Assembly (NCBI RefSeq): GCF_029643425.1 | Contig: NZ_CP119106.1 | Span: 3,162,001 to 3,226,000, forward strand | Reading direction: 5' to 3' | Length of the DNA: 64,000 bases | From: Isoptericola sp. AK164 | GTDB taxonomy: Bacteria; Actinomycetota; Actinomycetes; Actinomycetales; Cellulomonadaceae | Shown: piece after piece, positions 15,622 through 24,545 of the stretch | How positions within the stretch are numbered: position 1 is the first letter of the stretch | Layout: every line of letters starts with the position of its first letter | The notes under the pieces: generated by a model | Seen by the model: only the letters and a program-made list of their open reading frames with translations | Told to the model about the DNA's origin: nothing | Databases searched by the model: none | Program-made: the position numbers and the translations under genes

Positions 15622-17355
15622 ATGACGCGCACCACAGACGGTGAGGACTACGACGTCCTGGTCATCGGCTCCGGGTTCGGCGGCAGCGTGGCCGCACTGC
15701 GACTCACCGAGCGCGGGTACCGCGTCGGTGTCCTGGAGGCCGGGCGCCGGTTCCCGGACGACGAATTCCCTCGCACGTCCTGGGACCTGCGTCGATTCCT
15801 CTGGGCACCGGCCCTCGGATGTTTCGGGATCCAACGCATCCACCGGCTGCGCGACGTCGTGGTGCTGGCCGGGGCAGGTGTCGGCGGCGGGTCGCTCGTC
15901 TACGCCAACACGCTGTACCGGCCCGTCGGACGCTTCTGGCAGGACCCGGCCTGGCGAGGCATCACCGACTGGGAGGCCGAGCTCGACCCGTACTTCGACC
16001 AGGCCGAGCGCATGCTCGGCGTCGTGGACTACTCCCGCACCACGCCCGCCGACGAGGTGGTCCGCGACGTCGCCGAGCAGATGGGCGTCCGTGCGACGTG
16101 CCGCACCGCCCGCGTCGGCGTGCATCTCGGGGATCCTGCGTCGACGGAGCCGGGTGCCGCCCGGCCGGACCCCTACTTCGGCGGCGCGGGGCCCGACCGC
16201 CACGCCTGCCTGCACTGCGGCGAGTGCATGACGGGGTGCCGGCACGACGCCAAGAACACCCTCGTGAAGAACTACCTGCACCTGGCCGAGCGGGCAGGCG
16301 CCCAGGTGCACGCCCTGACCACGGCCACGGCCGTCGTTCCCCGGTCCGACGGCGGCTACACCGTCCGGACGCACCGCACCGGGCGCCCCTGGTCACGACG
16401 CCGGGCACTGCACGCCGGGCAGGTCGTCCTCGCGGCCGGCACGCTCGGGACGCAGCGACTGCTGCACGCGATGCGCGACGACGGGACGCTCCCCCGGCTG
16501 TCCGACCGCCTCGGCGAGCTCACCCGCACCAACTCCGAGGCCCTGCTCGGGGCGGTGCGCCCACCCGGCGCACCGGACGCGCCCGACTACTCCCGCGGGG
16601 TCGCGATCACCTCGGCGTTCGCACCCGACGCCGACACGCACGTCGAGCCGGTCCGCTACGGCCACGGATCGAACGCGATGGGTCTGCTGCAGACCGTCCT
16701 GGTCGACGGCCGGCGCCGTCCCGACGACCGTCCGCGGGTCCGGCGCTGGGTGGCCGAGCTGTGGCGACAGCGTCGGCACCTGCCCACGCTGCTGAACCTG
16801 CGCGGTTGGTCGCAGCGGACGGTCATCGCCCTGGTGATGCAGAACCGCGACAACTCCCTGACCACGGTCACCCGGCGGGGGCTGTTCGGCCGCCGACTGA
16901 CGTCCCGCCAGGGCACGGGCGAACCCAACCCGACCTGGATCCCGGTCGCCCACGACGTCGTGCGGGCCATGGCCGACAAGATGGGCGGGGTGGCCGGCGG
17001 GAGCATCGGCGACCCGTTCGACGTCCCGATGACCGCGCACATCCTCGGCGGATGCACCATCGGGGTCTCGGCGGAGTCCGGGGTGATCGACCCCTACCAC
17101 CGCGTGCACGGGTATCCCGGTCTGCACGTCGTCGACGGCTCGGCCGTGACCGCCAACCTCGGGGTCAACCCGTCGCTGACGATCACCGCCATGGCCGAGC
17201 GCGCCTGCGCACTCTGGCCCAACCGGGACGAGCCCGACCGCCGGCCCGCCCCGGGCAGCGTGTACACCCCGGTCGCGACGACCGCTCCCCGCCGACCGGC
17301 CGTGCCACCGACGGCACCGGGGGCACTGCGGCTGCCCCTCGTCGAGATCCGCTGA
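15622..17355 (+). CDS. GMC-family FAD-dependent oxidoreductase (cholesterol oxidase-like)
   Basis: A 577-aa flavoprotein. FAD-binding Rossmann motif GSGFGGSVAALRL (16-28), a second flavin loop GAGVGGGSLVYANTL (84-98) and the C-terminal GMC motif HILGGC...HVVDGSAVTANLGVNPSLTITAMAERA. This is the architecture of mycobacterial ChoD-like proteins that oxidise alcohols or sterols; the substrate here is unknown. Unusual: C196-x2-C199-x2-C202-x3-C206, a ferredoxin-like spacing suggesting an iron-sulfur cluster. ATG at 15622 follows TATCGT by 6 nt with no ribosome binding site, so the mRNA is probably leaderless. Not part of an operon: it is flanked by tRNA genes on the other strand. Confidence 0.87.
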   Translation: MTRTTDGEDYDVLVIGSGFGGSVAALRLTERGYRVGVLEAGRRFPDDEFPRTSWDLRRFLWAPALGCFGIQRIHRLRDVVVLAGAGVGGGSLVYANTLYRPVGRFWQDPAWRGITDWEAELDPYFDQAERMLGVVDYSRTTPADEVVRDVAEQMGVRATCRTARVGVHLGDPASTEPGAARPDPYFGGAGPDRHACLHCGECMTGCRHDAKNTLVKNYLHLAERAGAQVHALTTATAVVPRSDGGYTVRTHRTGRPWSRRRALHAGQVVLAAGTLGTQRLLHAMRDDGTLPRLSDRLGELTRTNSEALLGAVRPPGAPDAPDYSRGVAITSAFAPDADTHVEPVRYGHGSNAMGLLQTVLVDGRRRPDDRPRVRRWVAELWRQRRHLPTLLNLRGWSQRTVIALVMQNRDNSLTTVTRRGLFGRRLTSRQGTGEPNPTWIPVAHDVVRAMADKMGGVAGGSIGDPFDVPMTAHILGGCTIGVSAESGVIDPYHRVHGYPGLHVVDGSAVTANLGVNPSLTITAMAERACALWPNRDEPDRRPAPGSVYTPVATTAPRRPAVPPTAPGALRLPLVEIR

Positions 17356-17361
17356 GACGAC

Positions 17362-17396
17362 GACCGGGGTGCGACGTCGTGCGTCGCACCCCGGTC
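17362..17396 (+). terminator. terminator of the GMC oxidoreductase gene
   Basis: Perfect 13-bp inverted repeat GACCGGGGTGCGA / TCGCACCCCGGTC with a 9-nt loop, 6 nt after the stop codon. It also lies immediately downstream of the minus-strand tRNA-Ser, so it may serve both. Confidence 0.75.
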
Positions 17397-17403
17397 CGTC
17401 CGG

Positions 17404-17488
17404 CGGAGGGCGGGGGATTCGAACCCCCGGTTGCTTGCGCAACAACGGTTTTCAAGACCGTCACATTCGGCCGCTCTGTCAGCCCTCC
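17404..17488 (-). tRNA. tRNA-Ser (anticodon TGA)
   Basis: Class II tRNA on the minus strand: acceptor GGAGGGC...GCCCTCC, anticodon stem ACGGT/ACCGT with loop CTTGAAA (TGA, reads TCA and related codons), long variable arm and T-arm GGGGGTTCGAATCCCCC. The 3' CCA is not encoded (discriminator G then CCG), unlike the two other tRNAs here. Confidence 0.95.
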
Positions 17489-17531
17489 TCGGCCCGACAG
17501 TGTAGTCGGGCCCGTTTCCGGCCCAGAACGG

Positions 17532-17566
17532 CGGTCGGGGGACGGAGCAGCTCCGTCCCCCGACCG
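17532..17566 (-). terminator. terminator of the conservon operon
   Basis: Perfect 16-bp stem (CGGTCGGGGGACGGAG / CTCCGTCCCCCGACCG) with a 3-nt loop, 13 nt past the cvnD stop in the direction of transcription. Confidence 0.8.
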
Positions 17567-17579
17567 TCGTCCGACGTCG

Positions 17580-18548
17580 TCAGGCCGGCTGGCTGCCCGT
17601 CCGCAGCTGCCGCATCGCGAGCTGCACCAGCGAGATCAGCGTCTGCTTCGTCGCCGCACGCGACCGCGCGTCGGTGTAGAGCATCGGCACGTGCGCCGGG
17701 ATCTGCAGCGCCTCCCGCACGTCCTCGAGGCGGTGCTTGGCCACGCCGTCGAAGCAGTTGACGCCCACGACGAACGGGACGCCGCGCGACTCGAAGTAGT
17801 CGATGGCCGGGAAGCACTGCTCGAGGCGGTCGGTGTCCACGAGCACCACGGCGCCGATCGCGCCGCGGACCAGGTCGTCCCACATGAACAGGAAGCGGTC
17901 CTGACCGGGGGTGCCGAACAGGTACAGCCACAGGTTGCCCGGCAGCGACACGCGGCCGAAGTCCATCGCCACGGTGGTCGTGGTCTTGCGGTCGGTCACC
18001 CCGCCGGCGTCGTCGACACCCATGGAGTGCTCGGTCATGGCCGCCTCGGTGTTCAGCGGCTCGACGTCCGAGATGGACCCGATGAACGTCGTCTTGCCCA
18101 CGGCGAAGCCGCCGGCGACCACGATCTTCGTGACGGTCGGGGCGGCGCTGTTCTCGCCCGCCGTCGACTGCGCCGGACCGGCGGTCTGCGCGGACGCGGG
18201 GGCCGCACCGCTCGAGGCCTGCGGAGCGGCAGGGGTCTCCGCCGCCGTGGCGCTCTGCGCCGGCGGGGCGGGGTGCTGGTTCTGCGCCGGGGTGGCGGGT
18301 GCGGCCGCCTCGGTCTCCGCGACCGCACCACCCTGCTGCGGGGCGGCCGACGCCGCGGGAGCGGCCGGAGCCGACGCCGCGCCGCCGAGGACGCTCTGGC
18401 GCGCCGGGCCGCCGCTCGCACCGACGGAGGGAGCCGCGCCGCCCGTCGACGCGCTCATCGCACCGGCAGGCTGCGAGACCGGCGCCCAGCTGGGAGCGAA
18501 CCCGCCCGAGCCTGCGGGCGACGCACTGTCAGAGGGCGGAAATGCCAT
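17580..18548 (-). CDS. cvnD: CvnD-type small GTPase with long Pro/Ala-rich N-terminal extension
   Basis: Last gene of a conservon. The C-terminal 190 residues match the CvnD/MglA-like GTPase family: P-loop GGFAVGKTTFI, switch region LFGTPGQDRFLFMW and base-recognition motif VNCFD. The first 125 or so residues are a Pro/Ala/Ser-rich low-complexity segment, absent from typical CvnD proteins (about 190 aa). ATG at 18548 is chosen over the GTG at 18557 because GGAGAG lies 8 nt upstream; it overlaps cvnC by 20 bp. In Streptomyces, conservon proteins form a membrane complex resembling eukaryotic G-protein signalling. Confidence 0.87.
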   Translation of the reverse strand: MAFPPSDSASPAGSGGFAPSWAPVSQPAGAMSASTGGAAPSVGASGGPARQSVLGGAASAPAAPAASAAPQQGGAVAETEAAAPATPAQNQHPAPPAQSATAAETPAAPQASSGAAPASAQTAGPAQSTAGENSAAPTVTKIVVAGGFAVGKTTFIGSISDVEPLNTEAAMTEHSMGVDDAGGVTDRKTTTTVAMDFGRVSLPGNLWLYLFGTPGQDRFLFMWDDLVRGAIGAVVLVDTDRLEQCFPAIDYFESRGVPFVVGVNCFDGVAKHRLEDVREALQIPAHVPMLYTDARSRAATKQTLISLVQLAMRQLRTGSQPA

Positions 18549-18945
18549 TGAGAACACTCTCCAAGACGCTCAGGGAAAGTCCCGAGTGGTTGCTGCCGTG
18601 GCCCGTGTGGACGTTCACCGGGGCCGAGGTGTGCACGGTGATGTGCCCCTCCTCCTGCATGTCCGCGACCAGGACGCGGACCACACCGAGGGGGAGCTTG
18701 AGCAGCGCCGACAGTTCGGCGATCGACACGTAGGTGTGCGCGGCGTGCTGCAGGATCGCGCGCTTCTCCGGTGTCAGACCGTGGCTGCTCACCGCCCCCG
18801 GCATCACCTCGACGAGCGCCTCGAGCGGCAGGTCGGACATCGACGAGCGGACACGACCTCCCGTGACCGCGTAGGGACGCACCGTGGCAGCCTCGTAGCC
18901 GTCCGCGGATTGCGCGCCCAGGGAACCGAACGGTGCGTGCGTCAT
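18529..18945 (-). CDS. cvnC: CvnC-type DUF742 protein
   Basis: A 138-aa DUF742 protein. It opens with the family phrase AATVRPYAVTGGRV (20-33), followed by a helix-turn-helix-like region (AHTYVSIAELSALLKLPLGVVRVLVADMQEEGHITVH). It lies between cvnB and cvnD in the conserved cvnA-B-C-D order, 8 nt after cvnB, and overlaps cvnD. Likely part of the signalling complex; biochemical role unknown. Confidence 0.88.
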   Translation of the reverse strand: MTHAPFGSLGAQSADGYEAATVRPYAVTGGRVRSSMSDLPLEALVEVMPGAVSSHGLTPEKRAILQHAAHTYVSIAELSALLKLPLGVVRVLVADMQEEGHITVHTSAPVNVHTGHGSNHSGLSLSVLESVLNGISAL

Positions 18946-18953
18946 GCTCTACC

Positions 18954-19403
18954 TCATCCCACCTGTGCGGAGCGCTGGTTGCCGTCGACCGGAAGGTTGC
19001 CGCGCATCTCGGAGATCAGCTGCGGCGTCAGCGTCGACTCGGTGCGGGACACCAGAAGAGCCATCTCGTATCCCACGAGCCCGATGTCGCAGTTCCCGTC
19101 GGCCACGACCGCGAGGACCGAGCCGTTCGAGACGTTCATCAGGAAGAGGTACCCGTTGTCCATCTCGATGATGGCCTGGCGGACGTTGCCGCCGTTGAGC
19201 TGGCGCGAGGCGCCACGGGTCAGGCTCGACATCCCCGACACGATGGCGGCGAGCTGGTCGCCGCTCGTCCGGTCGAGCTGGTCCGACATCGCCATCAGGA
19301 GACCGTCGGCCGAGACCACCAGGGTGTGGCGGCTGCCCGGAACGGTCCGGACGAAGTTGTCGAGAAGCCACCCGAAGTTGGTCGCTTCAGTACTGAGGGT
19401 CAC
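18954..19403 (-). CDS. cvnB: CvnB-type Roadblock/LC7 protein
   Basis: A 149-aa Roadblock/LC7 domain protein, the family that regulates or stimulates small GTPases such as MglA. Motifs: NFVRTVPGSRHTLVVSADGLLMA at the N-terminus and DNGYLFLMNVSNGSVLAVVADGNCDIGLVGYEM in the centre. The GTG start follows GAGGAGG. Expected to work on the CvnD GTPase two genes downstream. Confidence 0.9.
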   Translation of the reverse strand: MTLSTEATNFGWLLDNFVRTVPGSRHTLVVSADGLLMAMSDQLDRTSGDQLAAIVSGMSSLTRGASRQLNGGNVRQAIIEMDNGYLFLMNVSNGSVLAVVADGNCDIGLVGYEMALLVSRTESTLTPQLISEMRGNLPVDGNQRSAQVG

Positions 19404-19438
19404 GCTTCCTCCTCGTCAAGTGCGCTGATCTGCGCAGG

Positions 19439-22400
19439 TCACCGCTGGTGCGGAGCCGATCCTTGGACATCATTCACGCTCAGGGGCCCATTCGTCGAGG
19501 CCCCCTCGTCGGTCGTCTCCGACCGGCCACGCGCCGTGGCGGTCTGGAAGGCCGACAACCGAGCGCGCAGCTGCTCCGGGTCACGCTCGATACGGGCGGT
19601 GAAGCGCTCCGGGGGCTCCACGGTCTCGTCGCGTCGGTCGCGGCGCGTCAGCCCGTTGGCTGCCGGTGCCACGCTGGCGGGACGATAGGTCTGCTCCTCG
19701 TTGGTCGTCGTCACGTTCTCTTCCTGGAAGACACCGCGCTGCATCAGCGTGGACATCTCCTCGTACAGGACGGCCGAGGCCATCCACTCCGACCGCGCCT
19801 CGACGGTGTCGGAGACGTCCTGCGGGTCGAAGGCGTCGACGTCGGCCGTCTCGGTGGATCGCAGCGGAAGGACGGAGTCGCCGTAGGACGTCCGGGACGG
19901 ACGCTCCCCGTTCACCGTCGGGTCGGTCTGGGTCTCCCCCGCGGCCGGAGCAGGCTCCGCCGACGCGGACGCCGACGAGGCGGCGGGCTCCGGCCGGAAC
20001 GGCACCTCGTCCGCCACGGGCGGGGAGTAGGCCGACGGTGCGGAGCCGGCCGGACGCGCCGCTCCCCAGGCCTCGTCGAACGGCCGGTCGGCCGGTCGAC
20101 GCTGGGCCGAGGGCAGCGGGAGCTCGTCGGGACGCGGTGCCGGCACCGGTGCGGAGCCGCCCTGCGGGGCGGCGTCCTGGGAGGCGTCCTCGGCTCGGGC
20201 CGGGCCGCCGTCACGAGGTGCGGGCACGGTCGACGGCGTCGCCGAGGAGTCGGCGGACGGCGCGGACAGCGGGTCCACCCCGCCGGCCGAGCCGACCGGC
20301 TGCGCGGATCCTCCGCGGGCCACGGACCCGACGGCGGACTCCGGGGCGTCCTTGGGGGCCGGCTTGCGACCGAACAGCCCACGCTTGCGGTGCGCCGTCG
20401 ACGAGCCGCCCTCCGTGCGTCGCGTCGGGAGGTCCGACATGAGCTCCTCGAAGGCGGGCAACGCCGCGAAGGAGGTGCTCGACGCCACGGGCGCGGAGTC
20501 GGCCGAGGCCACCTCGGGCTGCGTCGCGGGTGCCGGCCGGTGGTCCGCCACCGGTGCGGCCGGGACGGCCGGGGCCGGTTCCGCAGGCGGCTGCCAGGCC
20601 GGAGCAGGAGCGGGCGTCGCCGCGGTCCGCTCCGGCGCGGGAGCCGAGCTCGCGGACGTCGGCTCCGACGCGGCCGGACGCTCCGGGACGGGTGCCGGCG
20701 CAGGGACCGGGGCGGACGCCGGCGCGGGAGCCGGGACCGGCGACGGCGGCACGACCTGGTCGGACTCCGGGCGCTCGGACGGCGCCTCCTCCTCGACCCG
20801 CGGGGCCGGGGCCGACTCGGACGTCGAGGTCTCCAGCTCGGGGACGTCGGCCGGGTCGTCCGTCACCGCGTCGAGCTGCAGGGTGCTCTCGGCGAGGTTG
20901 TCCATCGTCCGGAAGCTGGAGAACAGGCCCGTGCGCTGCTGCGGGGCGACGGGCTCCGTCGTCGGCTCGGCGTCGGGCAGCGCGATGGCACCCGACTGCG
21001 CCTCCGGCTCCGGCGGCCCGGTCGGGGACGGCCGGCGGCTCGGCAGCGACGCCGCGGCCGGCTCGACCGCGGTCGGCGGGGCCCACGCGCTGTCTCCAGG
21101 GTCCGACTCCTCGAGGTGCGGCGTCTCGAGCGGCGGCAGCACGATCGCCTCGGTCGGGGTCGCGGTGGTCTCCGAACGGCGGCGACGCGGCATGCCGGCG
21201 CGGGTCGTGCCGTCCGTCAGCGCCGCGATGTCGACCGGTTCGACCTCGGGCGCCTCGGGGGCGACGCTCTGCATCGACGACGTGGCCGGGGCCGGCGCCG
21301 CGGGTGCAGGCTCGGCCGGAGCGGGAGCGGGAGCCGGAGCGGGCTCAGCCGGCGCGGGAGCCGACGCCGGCGCGTGGTCCTCCCCCGGCACCGGGACGGT
21401 CGACGGCTCGCCCTGCGGCAGCGGGGTGTCGGTCGACGGGCTCGTCAGCTGGGCCACGGAGGCCTGGGTCGACGCCTCCAGCGGGTCGGTCGGCTGCGGC
21501 AGCGGCATCGCCTCGTCGGCCACGAAGAGCTCGTCGGGGAAGGTCACGGTCGCGACCGTGCCCTTGCCGTCCCGACCGCTCGAGAAGTCGACGTGGACGC
21601 GCAGACGCTGCGCCAGGCGGCCGACCACGAACAGGCCCAGGCGCTGGGCGCCGACCGCGTCGGAGGCCGCGGACGAGGCGACCTTGGCGTTGGCGTCGGC
21701 GATCTCGGTCGCCGACATGCCCAGGCCCTGGTCGACGACGGAGACGACGACGCCGCGCGTGTCGCGCGAGGCCGTGACCTCGACGGCGGTGTGCGGCTCG
21801 GAGAACATCGTCGCGTTCTCCAGCAGCTCGGCCAGCAGGTGTGCCGCGTTCAGCGCGTTGTGGCCGAGCATGTGCGGGTCGGCCTGCAGGTTCAGCCGGA
21901 CCCGGTCGTACAGCTCGATCTCGGAGGACGCCGTCCGGATGACGTCGGAGATCGGCATCGGGGTGCGCACGCGGCGGCCGGAGTCGATGCCCGCCAGGAC
22001 CAGCAGCGACTCGGCGTTGCGGCGCATACGGGTCGCGAGGTGGTCCAGCCGGAACAGGTTGGACAGCGTGCCCGGGTCCTCCTCGGACCGCTCCAGCTCG
22101 TCGAGGAACGCGAGCTGACGGTTCAGGAGCACCTGGTCGCGGCGGGCCACGTTGACGAACATCTCCGCGATCGAGCCGCGCAGCGCGGCCTGCTCCCGCG
22201 CCACCTCGATCGTGGTGGCGTTGACCTCGTTGAACGCGTTGGCCAGACGGCCGATCTCGTCCGTTGACTCGACCGGGATCTGGACCACGTCCATCTCGGG
22301 CGCCTGGCCCGGCACCGCCATCTGCTCGACCATCTGCGGCAGGCGGTCGCGCACGTCCGCCGTCGCGACGGTCAGGCGCCGCAGCGGCGTGACGATCCGG

Positions 22401-23404
22401 CGGGCGATGACCAGCGCCAGGACCAGCGAGATGAGCACGATGCCGAACGTCGCGGCGACCGTGCCGATCGCCTGGTTGCGCGCGTCGGCCGAGGCCTGCG
22501 CGGCGTAGCTGACGGTCTCGGTCCGGACCTCGTCGCGCACCGGGCGCATCGAGTCGATCCAGCCGGCGGAGAGCTCGGACCAGCTGTTCGCGGTCTCCGG
22601 GTCGATGGAGGAGAAGTTCACGTAGCGGAGCTTGAACCGCAGCTCGTCCAGCTCGTCGGAGAGCGGCGGGACCGTGATGTCCAGGCCGAGGCGGTCGGCC
22701 TGCGCCTGCGCGGCCACCTGCAGCTCGTCGGTGGTCTCGATGGCGTTGACCATCCGGCCGACCAGCTCGCCGTCGCGGTCCTCGCCCTGCTGCGCCGCGC
22801 GGGCGGCGTCGGCCAGCGCCAGACCCACGATCGGACGCTCGATCGTGTTGGCCAGCATCACCTCGTCCATCGCGACGTAGGCGTTGAGCAGCTCGGCCAG
22901 CCCGGAGTCCGTGGACGACGCCGACACCGCGCGCGGGAGGTCCAGGGCCCGCTGGATGATGTCGGTGTACTGACCGGTGGCGGCGGTCTCGGTGATCTGG
23001 CCCGCGATGACCTTGCGCTGCAGCTCGTCGAGCGCGCGCCGGTCCTCGAGGGTCACGTCGATGGCGTCCTGGACGTTGACGCTCAGGGCGTCCGTCTCGA
23101 GAGCACGCAGCTCTTCGTCGCGAGCATCGACGGCCTCGTCGGTCTGCTCCTGCGCGGCGACGAGCTGTTCCATCGCACCGTCGGCACCGTTGAGCGCGGC
23201 GATGGCGAGCGCGCGCTCGGTCGCCACCGCGGTGCCCGCGGCGTCCTGCGCCTCGAGGCTGTCCACGAGCTCGGACGTCTGGTCCGCGCTGACGGCATCC
23301 TGCAGCGCGCCCCAGGAGATGTAGGCCGCCGCCAGCATCAGGACGAAGATCGGCACGGCGAGTGTCGCCAGGATCTTCCCGCGAACGCCCAACCTGCGGA
23401 GCAT
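19439..23404 (-). CDS. cvnA: CvnA-type sensor histidine kinase with nitrate-sensor-like domain
   Basis: A 1321-aa membrane protein. A transmembrane helix (about 10-32) is followed by a mostly helical extracytoplasmic domain resembling NIT sensors (about 35-310), a second transmembrane helix (about 315-335), a HAMP domain, and a kinase region with the HATPase motifs LLAELLENATMFSEP, DQGLGMS and GLFVVGRLAQRL. From about 660 onward lies a very long Pro/Ala/Ser-rich tail; the last 150 residues regain composition, with a helix WMASAVLYEEMSTLMQRGVF. CvnA proteins often lack a usable phospho-acceptor; none was clearly identified. Heads the cvnABCD operon. Confidence 0.88.
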   Translation of the reverse strand: MLRRLGVRGKILATLAVPIFVLMLAAAYISWGALQDAVSADQTSELVDSLEAQDAAGTAVATERALAIAALNGADGAMEQLVAAQEQTDEAVDARDEELRALETDALSVNVQDAIDVTLEDRRALDELQRKVIAGQITETAATGQYTDIIQRALDLPRAVSASSTDSGLAELLNAYVAMDEVMLANTIERPIVGLALADAARAAQQGEDRDGELVGRMVNAIETTDELQVAAQAQADRLGLDITVPPLSDELDELRFKLRYVNFSSIDPETANSWSELSAGWIDSMRPVRDEVRTETVSYAAQASADARNQAIGTVAATFGIVLISLVLALVIARRIVTPLRRLTVATADVRDRLPQMVEQMAVPGQAPEMDVVQIPVESTDEIGRLANAFNEVNATTIEVAREQAALRGSIAEMFVNVARRDQVLLNRQLAFLDELERSEEDPGTLSNLFRLDHLATRMRRNAESLLVLAGIDSGRRVRTPMPISDVIRTASSEIELYDRVRLNLQADPHMLGHNALNAAHLLAELLENATMFSEPHTAVEVTASRDTRGVVVSVVDQGLGMSATEIADANAKVASSAASDAVGAQRLGLFVVGRLAQRLRVHVDFSSGRDGKGTVATVTFPDELFVADEAMPLPQPTDPLEASTQASVAQLTSPSTDTPLPQGEPSTVPVPGEDHAPASAPAPAEPAPAPAPAPAEPAPAAPAPATSSMQSVAPEAPEVEPVDIAALTDGTTRAGMPRRRRSETTATPTEAIVLPPLETPHLEESDPGDSAWAPPTAVEPAAASLPSRRPSPTGPPEPEAQSGAIALPDAEPTTEPVAPQQRTGLFSSFRTMDNLAESTLQLDAVTDDPADVPELETSTSESAPAPRVEEEAPSERPESDQVVPPSPVPAPAPASAPVPAPAPVPERPAASEPTSASSAPAPERTAATPAPAPAWQPPAEPAPAVPAAPVADHRPAPATQPEVASADSAPVASSTSFAALPAFEELMSDLPTRRTEGGSSTAHRKRGLFGRKPAPKDAPESAVGSVARGGSAQPVGSAGGVDPLSAPSADSSATPSTVPAPRDGGPARAEDASQDAAPQGGSAPVPAPRPDELPLPSAQRRPADRPFDEAWGAARPAGSAPSAYSPPVADEVPFRPEPAASSASASAEPAPAAGETQTDPTVNGERPSRTSYGDSVLPLRSTETADVDAFDPQDVSDTVEARSEWMASAVLYEEMSTLMQRGVFQEENVTTTNEEQTYRPASVAPAANGLTRRDRRDETVEPPERFTARIERDPEQLRARLSAFQTATARGRSETTDEGASTNGPLSVNDVQGSAPHQR

Positions 23405-23536
23405 CTGGACCTCTCTCCATCACTTATCGTTCGAGGTCGGCGGGGGGTCACCCTCCCCGAACCTCCGGCATGTCGCCACCCGCCGGCGGGACCGCTTCCC
23501 CACGCACGACGGCGCGCGCGAGTAGTCTTCGTCGGT

Positions 23537-24514
23537 GTGCGAGCCGTCACGATATCGGGCGATGGGCCCACAGCGAAACTCACCACGAGCCAGGTCGAAC
23601 CAGACGAACCGGGCGAGGGCGAGATCCTCGTCGACGTCACCTCGAGTGGCGTGAACCGTGCTGACCTGCTACAACGCGCCGGACTCTACCCTCCGCCGCC
23701 AGGCGCTCCCGCGTGGCCGGGGCTCGAGATATCCGGCACGGTCGCCCGGCTCGGCGCGGGCGTGTCGGACAGGCGTGTCGGCGACGAGGTCGTCGCCCTG
23801 CTCGACGGGGGCGGCTACGCGGAGCAGGTCGTCGTCCGCGCGAGCCAGACCCTCCCCCGACCGGACGGCGTCGATCTGGTCGACGCGGCCGCGCTGCCCG
23901 AAGCGGTCTGCACGGCCTGGACGAACCTCGTGGACACCGCGCGGCTGCAGGCGGACGAGACGTTGCTGGTCCTCGGCGGGTCCGGCGGCGTCGGGAGCAT
24001 GGCCGTCCAGCTCGGCCACGCCCTCGGGGCCCGCGTGGTCGCCACCGCGGGCGGACCCGAGCGGACCGCGCGCTGCCGCGAGCTCGGGGCCGACGTCGTC
24101 GTCGACCACCGCGCCGAGGACGTCGTCGACGCGGTACGGGCCGCCACCGACGGCCGGGGCGCCGACGTCGTCCTGGACGTGCTCGGCGGCGGGGCGCTCG
24201 GCGACAACGTGCGCGCCCTCGCTCCGGGTGGCCGCCTCGTCGTCATCGGGCTGCAGCAGGGGCGCACCGGCGAGCTCGACCTCGCCCGCCTCATGGCGAA
24301 GCGCGCCCTCGTCACCGGGACCCTGCTGCGGTCGCGCAGCCCGCAGGAGAAGGCCGCCATCGTCGAGGCCGTCGGGGAGCACGTGTGGCCGCTCGTCGCC
24401 GCGGGCCGGATCCGCCCGGTCGTGCACGCCCGGCTGTCCTTCGACGAGGCGGACCGGGCCCTGGGGATGCTCGAGTCCGGCGAGGCCTTCGGCAAGGTGC
24501 TCCTGCTGCCCTGA
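23537..24514 (+). CDS. NAD(P)H:quinone oxidoreductase (PIG3-like MDR family)
   Basis: A 325-aa zinc-independent medium-chain reductase. Typical phrases: VNRADLLQRAGLYPPPPGAP (39-58), PEAVCTAWTNL, cofactor loop GGSGGVGSMAVQLGHALGA and the substrate-side RSRSPQEKAAIVEA. Members reduce quinones with NADPH. The GTG at 23537 has no ribosome binding site but follows TAGTCT by 8 nt, suggesting a near-leaderless mRNA. Divergent from cvnA; bpa follows in the same direction after 31 nt. Confidence 0.9.
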   Translation: MRAVTISGDGPTAKLTTSQVEPDEPGEGEILVDVTSSGVNRADLLQRAGLYPPPPGAPAWPGLEISGTVARLGAGVSDRRVGDEVVALLDGGGYAEQVVVRASQTLPRPDGVDLVDAAALPEAVCTAWTNLVDTARLQADETLLVLGGSGGVGSMAVQLGHALGARVVATAGGPERTARCRELGADVVVDHRAEDVVDAVRAATDGRGADVVLDVLGGGALGDNVRALAPGGRLVVIGLQQGRTGELDLARLMAKRALVTGTLLRSRSPQEKAAIVEAVGEHVWPLVAAGRIRPVVHARLSFDEADRALGMLESGEAFGKVLLLP

Positions 24515-24545
24515 CGCCGCGACGCGTGCGGGGCAGACTGGGACC

